DNA of 46,067 nucleotides from Streptobacillus ratti (GTDB lineage Bacteria; Fusobacteriota; Fusobacteriia; Fusobacteriales; Leptotrichiaceae): NCBI RefSeq assembly GCF_001891165.1, contig NZ_LKKW01000005.1, positions 1 to 46,067 of the forward strand, read 5' to 3'. Shown piece by piece: positions 39,870 to 46,067 of this stretch (position 1 is its first letter; each line of letters starts with the position of its first letter). The notes under the pieces were generated by a model. It saw only the letters and a program-made list of their open reading frames with translations, ran no database searches and was not told where the DNA came from. The position numbers and the translations under genes were made by a program.

Positions 39870-40445
39870 ATGGAGATAGAAATAATAAGTAATATAATTA
39901 AAATGATAGGAGATAATGGCATTAGCTTAGTTGCTAGTGCTATACTCCTGTATTTTACTATAAAGAATTTTAAAGAAAATTCAGAAAATCAAAAAGAGAT
40001 AATACAAGCAATAATACTTGTAAAACAAAGGCTAGTTAATGGACATTTAGGCAGTGATGATTTAAAAATACAGGTAGGGTTGCATTGGTCTAAGATGATA
40101 AATGCTTATAAAAGTAGTGTATTTAAATATATTATTCAAAATAATATTAAAAAGAATATTAAACAAATAGAAATAGAACTAGATAGAATGATTATAGAGA
40201 TGTTAAATAGAAGTGATGAACTACTTAGAGAGCAAACAACTTATCATGACTATACTAATATAATGGAGCTATTAAAAAGTGAATTAAATAAACTACATTT
40301 AACTACAATGGAAATATTTGAATCAATTATAGAATGTTATAGTAATGAATGTCTTGATTATAAAGAACTAGCAAGAACAATAGAAAATCATATTAATCAC
40401 ATTAAAAGTGAAGTAAAGATTAAAATAAGTGAATTGAAGATATAG
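39870..40445 (+). CDS. Hypothetical single-span membrane protein with coiled coil
   Basis: 191 residues. One N-terminal membrane helix (about 14-33, 'DNGISLVASAILLYFTIKNF') then an all-helical cytoplasmic part with heptad-like runs. The weak ribosome site (TAGGTG) is near ATG. Last gene before the right attachment region, a usual place for lysogenic-conversion or superinfection genes. Unrecognised. Confidence 0.65.
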   Translation: MEIEIISNIIKMIGDNGISLVASAILLYFTIKNFKENSENQKEIIQAIILVKQRLVNGHLGSDDLKIQVGLHWSKMINAYKSSVFKYIIQNNIKKNIKQIEIELDRMIIEMLNRSDELLREQTTYHDYTNIMELLKSELNKLHLTTMEIFESIIECYSNECLDYKELARTIENHINHIKSEVKIKISELKI

Positions 40446-40452
40446 AAAAAAA

Positions 40453-40481
40453 GGTAGGATTTTGTCCTACCCTTGTTTTTT
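40453..40481 (+). terminator. Right-end prophage terminator
   Basis: GGTAGGA (40453-40459) pairs with TCCTACC (40465-40471), followed by CTTGTTTTTT. Ends the last prophage transcript. Confidence 0.85.
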
Positions 40482-40580
40482 ATTAATCGTGCGAATAATT
40501 GTACGTGAAATTAAAAAAATAATTCTATAACTTGTATAGAAAATATTCATATTTAGAATATAAATAAGAGGGTAAAAAAA

Positions 40581-40618
40581 GGTTCTAAAAAAGTACTAAA
40601 AGTTCTAAAAAAGTTCTA
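40581..40618. repeat. Right integrase arm-site candidates (4 x AGTTCTA-like)
   Basis: GGTTCTA (40581), AGTACTA (40592), AGTTCTA (40601) and AGTTCTA (40612), each followed by A-rich bases, at 11, 9 and 11 bp steps. They lie about 100-135 bp inside the right junction and match the two units beside the integrase. Likely arm-type binding sites. Confidence 0.55.
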
Positions 40619-40664
40619 AAATTAATCAAAAAATTATTATTTTTAAAAATATATAATAAAAAAA

Positions 40665-40693
40665 GCTAGCATTTACTAGCATTTGTATTTTTT
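40665..40693 (+). terminator. Hairpin near the right end
   Basis: GCTAG-catttа region: GCTAG (40665-40669) pairs with CTAGC (40676-40680), preceded by an A-run and followed by ATTTGTATTTTTT. Direct repeat CTAGCATTT is embedded. Weak terminator, or part of the attachment region. Confidence 0.4.
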
Positions 40694-40711
40694 AAAATAT
40701 AGATTGGTGAG

Positions 40712-40727
40712 CCAGTATGACTCACCA
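40712..40727 (+). pseudogene. attR: tRNA-Lys 3' end at the right prophage junction (attR)
   Basis: CCAG (40712-40715), T (40716), ATGACTC (40717-40723), ACCA (40724-40727). T pairs A49 of the truncated tRNA at 631-694, ATGACTC is the exact complement of its GAGTCAT, and ACCA is discriminator plus CCA. This is the severed end of that gene, so prophage DNA ends at about 40715. Downstream follows the original tRNA terminator. Confidence 0.88.
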
Positions 40728-40760
40728 TTTATATAAAAAACATTTTATTTTTATTTCAGA

Positions 40761-40783
40761 GGAAGATTTTTTCTTCCTTTTTT
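40761..40783 (+). terminator. Original terminator of the tRNA operon
   Basis: GGAAGA-ttttt-TCTTCC followed by TTTTTT. It lies 33 bases after the severed tRNA-Lys end, so before integration it would have ended the Leu-Gly-Lys tRNA transcript. In the lysogen it is 40 kb from the promoter. Confidence 0.85.
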
Positions 40784-40793
40784 CATTTTTTTA

Positions 40794-40802
40794 TGTTATA
40801 AT
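40794..40802 (+). promoter_or_regulatory. Extended -10 promoter of dtd
   Basis: TG-t-TATAAT (40794-40802), a perfect extended -10; no good -35 is needed or visible. 23 bases before the dtd start. Confidence 0.65.
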
Positions 40803-40825
40803 ACATCGAGAGGTGTTTTTAAATT

Positions 40826-41278
40826 ATGAAAATGTTGATACAAAGAGTAAACAATGCTAAGGTTTTATTTGAAGATGGGACATATAATTCAATAGAAAAA
40901 GGACTTTTAGTTTATTTGGGTGTTCATAATGAAGATAATTTAAAAGATATACAAATTTGTGTTAGAAAATTAATCAACCTTAGAATATTTGAAGATGAGG
41001 AAGGAAAAATTAATTTTTCATTATTAGATAAAAATTATGAATTAATGATTATTAGTAATTTCTCACTTTATGGAAATATGAAAAAAGGTAATAGACCCTC
41101 ATTTACAGAGTCTGCAACTGCTTTAAAAGCAAATGAAATATATGAAATTTTTCTTGAAGAACTAGATAAAAATAATGTTAGATATAAATCTGGGAAATTT
41201 CAAACATATATGAACGTGCAATCTAGTAATGATGGTCCGATGAACTTTATTTTTGATACAAGAGAGGAAGTAAATTAA
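40826..41278 (+). CDS. dtd: D-aminoacyl-tRNA deacylase
   Basis: 150 residues, full family length. 'SNFSLYGNMKKGNRPSF' (77-93) and the late 'NDGP' (here followed by MNF instead of the usual VT) are the two DTD signatures; the GP motif forms the chiral pocket. It removes D-amino acids and Gly wrongly attached to tRNA. GAGAGGTG upstream. It is the first chromosomal gene right of the prophage; its stop overlaps the next ATG. Confidence 0.93.
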   Translation: MKMLIQRVNNAKVLFEDGTYNSIEKGLLVYLGVHNEDNLKDIQICVRKLINLRIFEDEEGKINFSLLDKNYELMIISNFSLYGNMKKGNRPSFTESATALKANEIYEIFLEELDKNNVRYKSGKFQTYMNVQSSNDGPMNFIFDTREEVN

Positions 41279-41913
41279 TGTTGAGATACAAGAAAATGAT
41301 GTTAGTATTATCACTTGCATTATTACCTATAACAGGTTTTGGTGCGAACAAAATAAGCCTAAAAAAATCTTCTACAAAATCTCAAAGAGAATTAGTAATG
41401 CAAGATTCTAATTCAATAGTGTTTGATTCAGAATATATACATGATCAATCATATATTGATAAGAAGATAAATGAAATTGAAGAATCAGTAATGTCTATGT
41501 CTGGTGTATACAACAGTCTGGATAATATAATATTAAAAAACAAATTGTTTAGTGCTTATGATAAATGGGCAGGAACGAAATATATATTTGGTGGAATAAA
41601 TCATAATGGTATAGATTGTTCAGCCTTAACAAGAGAAGTGTTTAGAGATGTATTTGGTTATGAATTACCTAGAGTAAGTGTTGATCAAGTAAAAAAAGGT
41701 AGAAAAATTGAAAGAGGAGAAATGAAACCTGGAGATTTATTATACTTTAGACCAGAAAATAGGGTAAATCATGTTGCCGTTTATATAGGTAACTCGTTAT
41801 TTATCAATGCTTCATCTTCAAAAGGAGTGGTACTATCAAGTTTAAATAATTCATATTGGGGTAAATATTTCAAATATGCAGTAAGAGTAGATGCAGCAAG
41901 AGAAGTGAGATAA
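41278..41913 (+). CDS. Secreted NlpC/P60 cell-wall peptidase
   Basis: 211 residues. A signal peptide (1-23, cleavage after GFGA) is followed by a coiled linker and the NlpC/P60 domain: nucleophile C114 ('NGIDCSALT'), H165 ('RVNHVAVYIG') and N177 as third polar residue, with 'LPRVSVDQVKKG' between. Probably a gamma-D-glutamyl-diaminopimelate-type endopeptidase remodelling peptidoglycan. Overlaps dtd by one base, so an operon. Confidence 0.92.
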   Translation: MLRYKKMMLVLSLALLPITGFGANKISLKKSSTKSQRELVMQDSNSIVFDSEYIHDQSYIDKKINEIEESVMSMSGVYNSLDNIILKNKLFSAYDKWAGTKYIFGGINHNGIDCSALTREVFRDVFGYELPRVSVDQVKKGRKIERGEMKPGDLLYFRPENRVNHVAVYIGNSLFINASSSKGVVLSSLNNSYWGKYFKYAVRVDAAREVR

Positions 41914-41921
41914 TAAAATGA

Positions 41922-41946
41922 AAAAGTGCTTTAAGCACTTTTTTTT
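41922..41946 (+). terminator. Terminator of the dtd operon
   Basis: AAGTGCTTTAAGCACTT (41924-41940), a perfect hairpin, followed by TTTTTT. Confidence 0.9.
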
Positions 41947-42021
41947 AGTACTTCTTGTTTTTTTAAATTTTCAAGCTATAATGTTAATATAGTAATAACC
42001 AATATTTTTAGGAGGTAGGGT

Positions 42022-44001
42022 ATGAAAGTTTATGCCAGTGATAATATTAGGAATATAGGAATATTAGGACATAGTGGTTCGGGAAAAAGTAATATGTTGG
42101 AGTCTTTAGAATTTACAGCTAACTTAATTTCTAGGATTTCATCTCCAACGGAACAATTTAAAATGTCTAATAGTTTAACATTATCAGCAGTAGAATATCA
42201 AAATATGAAATATAATTTATTAGATATTCCTGGATATTCAGATTTTTATGGTGAATTAGAATCAGCTATTTCAGCAATAGCAGGTGCAATAATAACTATA
42301 GATTCTACTACAGATTTAAGTGTAGGAACTGAAATAGCATTAGAATTAACTGAAGAAAGAAAAATCCCTAAATTTATATTCGTTAATAAAATAGATTCTG
42401 ATAAAGCAGACTATACTAAAATTCTTAATCAATTAAGAGAAAAATATGGTAAAAAAATAGCACCTTTTCATCTTCCGTGGGGTAAAGGTGTAGATTTTAA
42501 AGGTCATATAAATGTTGTAGACTTATTTGCAAGAAAATATAATGGTAAAGAATGTGAAACAGTTAAAATGCCAGAAGAATTTGAAGCTGAAGTAAAATCG
42601 GTTAGAGATATGCTATTAGAATCAGTAGCAGAAACAGAAGAGATGTTAATGGATAAGTATTTTTCTGGAGAAGAATTTACAACAGAAGAGATACATAGAG
42701 GATTAAGAAAAGGTGTATTAGATGGCACATTAATACCTGTAGTTTGTGGATCAACTTACAAAAATATTGGATTACATACTACATTTGATATGATGAGAGA
42801 ATATTTACCATCTCCTAAAGATAACAAGAAAAATATTGATATAGCAGAATTCGTAGGACAAGTATTTAAAACAGTAATAGATCCATTTGTAGGTAAAATT
42901 TCATATGTTAAAGTACTTTCTGGAGAAATAAAAAACGATTCAGAAGTATATAATATAAATAAAAGAGAGTATGAAAAAGTTAATAAAATATTTACATTAG
43001 TTCATGGTGAAATGATAGAATTACAGAAAGCAACTATGGGAGATATAGTATTATTAACTAAATTAAATTTTGTACAAAATTCTGATACTTTAGCTAAAAA
43101 TGAAGGAATAGATGCTATTGAAGCAATCAAGTTCCCTAAAGAACAAATGTTAGTAGCTATACAGGCTAAGAATAAATCTGATGAAGACAAAATATCTACT
43201 GCATTACATAAAATAAGAGAAGAAGATTCTTCACTATATTGGAGACGTGTTGTTGAAACAGGACAAACTGTTTTAGGAGTACAAGGAGAAATACACGCAA
43301 ACTCTGTAATTGAAAAATTAAAAGAAAGATATAGTGTTGAAGTATTAATAGAAGAACTTAAGGTTCCATATAAAGAAACTATAAAAGGTACATCAGATGT
43401 TCAAGGTAAGCATAAAAAACAATCTGGTGGACATGGGCAATATGGAGATGTTAAGATAAGATTTAGTCATTCTGAAAAAGAATTTGAATTTGAAGAAGAA
43501 ATAGTTGGTGGAGCAGTACCTAAAGGATATATTCCAGCAGTTGAAAAAGGATTGTTAGAATCTATGAAAGAAGGGGTATTAGCTAAATATCCAGTTACTA
43601 ATATTAAGGCAGTACTTTATGATGGTTCATATCATGATGTGGATTCATCTGAAATGGCATTTAAACTTGCAGCTAATTTAGCATTTAAAAAAGGTATGCT
43701 TGAGGCTAAACCTGTTTTACTTGAACCAATTATGGAATTAAAGATAGTTGTTCCAGAAGAAAATGTTGGAGATATAATGGGAGATATTACTAAAAAACGT
43801 GGTAGAGTACTTGGTATGCAAGCTACAGGAAAAGATAAACAAGAAATATTTGCAGAAGCTCCTATGGCTGAAACATTTAAATATTCTAATGATTTAAAAT
43901 CTATGACTCAAGGAAGAGGATATTTTGAGATGAATGTTGTTAGATATGACCAAGTGCCAGAAGAAATAGCTAAAAAAATTATTGAAAAAACTGAAAAATA
44001 G
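42022..44001 (+). CDS. EF-G-like translation-factor GTPase (EF-G paralogue)
   Basis: 659 residues. G1 'GHSGSGKS' (16-23) replaces the AHIDAGKT of true EF-G; G3 'DIPGYSDF' (68-75) replaces DTPGHxDF; G4 'NKID' (122-125) is normal. Later EF-G domains II-V are present, including 'GGHGQYGDVKIRF' and 'VGGAVPKGYIPAVEKG'. The changed G1/G3 motifs place it with the EF-G-like (FusA2-type) paralogues, whose role in translation is unclear. AGGAGG before ATG; single-gene unit. Confidence 0.9.
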   Translation: MKVYASDNIRNIGILGHSGSGKSNMLESLEFTANLISRISSPTEQFKMSNSLTLSAVEYQNMKYNLLDIPGYSDFYGELESAISAIAGAIITIDSTTDLSVGTEIALELTEERKIPKFIFVNKIDSDKADYTKILNQLREKYGKKIAPFHLPWGKGVDFKGHINVVDLFARKYNGKECETVKMPEEFEAEVKSVRDMLLESVAETEEMLMDKYFSGEEFTTEEIHRGLRKGVLDGTLIPVVCGSTYKNIGLHTTFDMMREYLPSPKDNKKNIDIAEFVGQVFKTVIDPFVGKISYVKVLSGEIKNDSEVYNINKREYEKVNKIFTLVHGEMIELQKATMGDIVLLTKLNFVQNSDTLAKNEGIDAIEAIKFPKEQMLVAIQAKNKSDEDKISTALHKIREEDSSLYWRRVVETGQTVLGVQGEIHANSVIEKLKERYSVEVLIEELKVPYKETIKGTSDVQGKHKKQSGGHGQYGDVKIRFSHSEKEFEFEEEIVGGAVPKGYIPAVEKGLLESMKEGVLAKYPVTNIKAVLYDGSYHDVDSSEMAFKLAANLAFKKGMLEAKPVLLEPIMELKIVVPEENVGDIMGDITKKRGRVLGMQATGKDKQEIFAEAPMAETFKYSNDLKSMTQGRGYFEMNVVRYDQVPEEIAKKIIEKTEK

Positions 44002-44014
44002 AGTAAATACTATT

Positions 44015-44045
44015 AAAAAGTTCTAGTTTATGCTAGAACTTTTTA
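44015..44045 (+). terminator. Terminator after the EF-G-like gene
   Basis: AAAAGTTCTAG (44016-44026) pairs with CTAGAACTTTT (44033-44043), perfect 11-bp arms. Confidence 0.88.
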
Positions 44046-44146
44046 GGTTAATATTAATAAATAGAACTAAATGTGTGGATATATATCAATAACTTATGTT
44101 ATACTTTATGAGAAAAATAAATAAAAAATAAAATGGAGGACATTAT

Positions 44147-46027
44147 ATGCAAAAAAACATATATGAAATAGTAGAAGAATTACTTTGTGAAAAAGTTTTT
44201 TTTTGGGGGGGCTATTTATCAGAAGATAATAAGCTATTAAAGGCAAAAGTCTATAGTGATGTAATGACAATGAATAAAGAATTATTATCATTACTATTAT
44301 CAAATGAAAAAGTAAAAGAAACATTCTTTGAAGAAGTAAATGGAACATTAGTATTTGATAAACAAAGATTTGCATGGTTTATAGAATCAAAAGAATTTTT
44401 ACCAGATTCATATACAAGATATACAAATAAGATAGGTTTAACAAGTAATGGAGAATTCATATCAAAAGTAAATGATGTAGTATTAGATTTTCCCTATAAA
44501 GATTGTATACTAGAGGGTGTACAAGATAGAGATGATCAAAAGAGGAAAGAGATATTCTATAATGAGATAATAGCAAGAGAAGAAATAACAAAAATGTTAT
44601 CTCCAAAAGTGTTGACTAAAGCAAAGAGATATAGTAAAGCTGGAGTAGAAGAAGATATAGAATTTAGAGGAGAAGATAATTTAATAATAAAGGGGAATAA
44701 TCTTATAGCTTTATCAAGTATATTAAGAAGATATGAGGGCAAGGTAAAATGTATATACATAGATCCACCATATAATACAGGAAATGATAGTTTTAACTAT
44801 AATGATACATTTAATCATTCAACATGGTTAACCTTTATGAAGAATAGGTTAGAGTTTGCAAGAAGGTTATTAAGGGAAGATGGGGTAATATTTGTTCATT
44901 GTGATGATAATGAACAAGCTTATTTAAAAGTACTTATGGATGATGTGTTTGGAAGAGAGAATTTTGAAAGTACTATATTTTGGAGAAGAAGACATAATCA
45001 ACCTAATGATAAAACTAAAATGATAGCTAAAGTAGCAGAAACTATAATTGTATATGCTAAAAATATCAATACATTAAAGAATACAGCTAGTTTTTATACA
45101 TTACCGTTAAATGATAAACGAAAGGAAGATTATAAAAATAGAGATAATGATAGTAGAGGCGATTGGACTACTACTCCGTGGAAAACTTCAACAAATCAAG
45201 GAGGTTCTGCATATGAAATTATAACACCAACAGGTGTTGTATACAATAAAACGTGGATGGGTAATAAAGAAACATTTATAAAACTTTTGAATGATAATAG
45301 AATAGTATTTTCTAATAATGGAAATGGATTGCCAAGAAAAAAAGTATTTTGGAATGAAAGAATTCAAAATGGACAACCAGCTCATAATTTCTGGGAACAT
45401 ACATTATTTGGAAGTAATCAAGATGGTAGCTCGGAATTAGATAAATTATTTGGCAAAGGAATATTTTCAAATCCTAAGCCAGAGTTGTTAATTAACAAAA
45501 TAATAACAATTGCTACAACTAAAAACGACTTAGTCCTAGACTTCCACTTAGGCTCAGGGACAACTTGTGCAGTAGCTCATAAGATGGGGAGAAGATATAT
45601 AGGGATAGAACAAATGGATTATATAGAAGATATAACGGTAGAAAGAATGAAAAAAGTAATAGAAGGAGAACAAGGGGGAATATCAAAGACAGTTAATTGG
45701 GAAGGAGGAGGTTCATTTGTATATTGTGAATTACTAGAAGATGCAAAAGGAGTAATAGAAAAGATACAAGAATCTACAGAAGATACAATAAAAGAAATAA
45801 AAGAGGAAATATATAGAGATGAAAGGATAATACCGTATATAACAAGAGAAGAGTTAGAAAAGGTAGATAAAGAATTTGAAGAATTAGAATTAGAAGAAAA
45901 AAAGCAAGTATTAATAAAACTTGTAGATAAGAATAAGCTATATGTAAATTATTCAGATATAGAAGATGAAACATTTACTATTAGTGAAAGAGATAAAATT
46001 TTTACAGAATCTTTTTATGAAATATAA
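44147..46027 (+). CDS. mod: Type III restriction-modification methyltransferase (Mod), phase-variable
   Basis: 626 residues. A beta-class N6-adenine methyltransferase: 'DPPY' at 206-209 (motif IV) comes before 'FHLGSGTT' at 466-473 (motif I), with the target-recognition region between (about 280-440), as in type III Mod. N-terminal 'FLPDSYTRYTNKIGL' is typical of Mod. It methylates adenine in an asymmetric site. Codons 17-22 consist of T9 followed by G7; losing or gaining a base shuts the gene off. The matching res gene would follow downstream but is outside or missing. Confidence 0.93.
   Translation: MQKNIYEIVEELLCEKVFFWGGYLSEDNKLLKAKVYSDVMTMNKELLSLLLSNEKVKETFFEEVNGTLVFDKQRFAWFIESKEFLPDSYTRYTNKIGLTSNGEFISKVNDVVLDFPYKDCILEGVQDRDDQKRKEIFYNEIIAREEITKMLSPKVLTKAKRYSKAGVEEDIEFRGEDNLIIKGNNLIALSSILRRYEGKVKCIYIDPPYNTGNDSFNYNDTFNHSTWLTFMKNRLEFARRLLREDGVIFVHCDDNEQAYLKVLMDDVFGRENFESTIFWRRRHNQPNDKTKMIAKVAETIIVYAKNINTLKNTASFYTLPLNDKRKEDYKNRDNDSRGDWTTTPWKTSTNQGGSAYEIITPTGVVYNKTWMGNKETFIKLLNDNRIVFSNNGNGLPRKKVFWNERIQNGQPAHNFWEHTLFGSNQDGSSELDKLFGKGIFSNPKPELLINKIITIATTKNDLVLDFHLGSGTTCAVAHKMGRRYIGIEQMDYIEDITVERMKKVIEGEQGGISKTVNWEGGGSFVYCELLEDAKGVIEKIQESTEDTIKEIKEEIYRDERIIPYITREELEKVDKEFEELELEEKKQVLIKLVDKNKLYVNYSDIEDETFTISERDKIFTESFYEI
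44196..44211 (+). repeat. Homopolymer T9-G7 tract inside mod
   Basis: Nine T (44196-44204) and seven G (44205-44211), 49 bases into the coding sequence, in the non-conserved N-terminus (V17-F-F-W-G-G22). G-tracts of this length in otherwise AT-rich DNA are classic slipped-strand phase-variation switches. In this window the gene is in the ON frame. Confidence 0.85.
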
Positions 46028-46067
46028 TATGTGTCGGTGTATAAGGGGGCCTAAATTCCAAAAGTAA
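46028..46067. other. Right edge of window after mod
   Basis: Forty bases, unusually G/C-rich in the middle (TAAGGGGGCC). No start codon with a ribosome site for the expected res gene is seen. It could be a res leader or the end of an insertion element; not decidable here. Confidence 0.25.

Noticed and set aside
760-40620. AGTTCTA-containing repeats at both ends taken as the att core duplication
   Set aside because: The 23-bp match is imperfect, the units are tandem and phased, and the tRNA halves place the junctions 70-100 bp further out; arm-type sites fit better.
40701-40728. TGGTGAG/CTCACCA read as an ordinary terminator hairpin
   Set aside because: There is no T-run, and 12 bases of it match the missing tRNA-Lys end exactly; the true terminator is at 40761-40783.
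44106-44375. Minus-strand frame of 89 codons opposite mod
   Set aside because: Low-complexity Leu/Ile shadow of the AT-rich mod start; no ribosome site, opposite to a well-supported gene.

Overview
The DNA is very AT-rich and gene-dense. The chromosomal genes at the right edge are a D-aminoacyl-tRNA deacylase, a secreted NlpC/P60 protein, an EF-G paralogue and a type III methyltransferase. These suggest an AT-rich anaerobe, perhaps in the Fusobacteriota (Leptotrichiaceae-like); that placement is inference only. About 40.0 kb of the window is one temperate prophage with a lambda-type head and a P2/Mu-type contractile tail.

Layout. 1-460: the end of a TPR-like gene, cut by a transposase remnant. 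413-694: a tRNA operon with its own promoter (tRNA-Leu UAA, tRNA-Gly UCC, tRNA-Lys UUU). The tRNA-Lys gene loses its 3' end at 694. The missing 12 bases, which pair perfectly with its acceptor and T stems, lie at 40716-40727, so the prophage (about 695-40715, 40,021 bp) sits inside the tRNA gene and breaks it. 778-5835 (minus strand) is the lysogeny and defence arm: tyrosine integrase, two Abi-family HEPN proteins each preceded by a promoter, a small RNA and a terminator, an unknown protein, an ImmA-like peptidase and a cI-like repressor. 5836-15046 (plus) is the early region: small membrane proteins, a Cro-like regulator, a KilAC antirepressor, a VRR-NUC nuclease, a SNF2-type helicase, a Sak4-like ATPase, Gp157, SSB, a replication initiator with a candidate origin, a DnaC-like loader and an ArpU-like late regulator.

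15047-15332 carries the inferred late promoter: six 11-bp direct repeats run into the -35 box, followed by a leader and a terminator. 15333-38442 is the late operon: terminase, portal, ClpP-like protease with a nested scaffold, decoration protein, major capsid, connectors, tail sheath and tube, a tail chaperone with a -1 frameshift site, tape measure, baseplate, tail fibres (one interrupted by an in-frame TGA), and endolysin and holin. Accessory genes interrupt it: a minus-strand membrane moron at 26176-26445 and a DUF2335 unit at 37368-37971. After the holin come an outer-membrane-protein fragment, a self-inhibited Fic protein and a membrane/coiled-coil protein.

40761-46067 returns to the chromosome: the original tRNA terminator, dtd, NlpC/P60, EF-G-like GTPase and a type III DNA methyltransferase whose start holds a T9-G7 tract typical of phase variation. 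The strongest leads are the split tRNA-Lys, the tandem ncRNA-HEPN modules, the tail fibre with an in-frame stop, the repeat-driven late promoter and the phase-variable methyltransferase. All functions are read from sequence motifs; no database search was possible.
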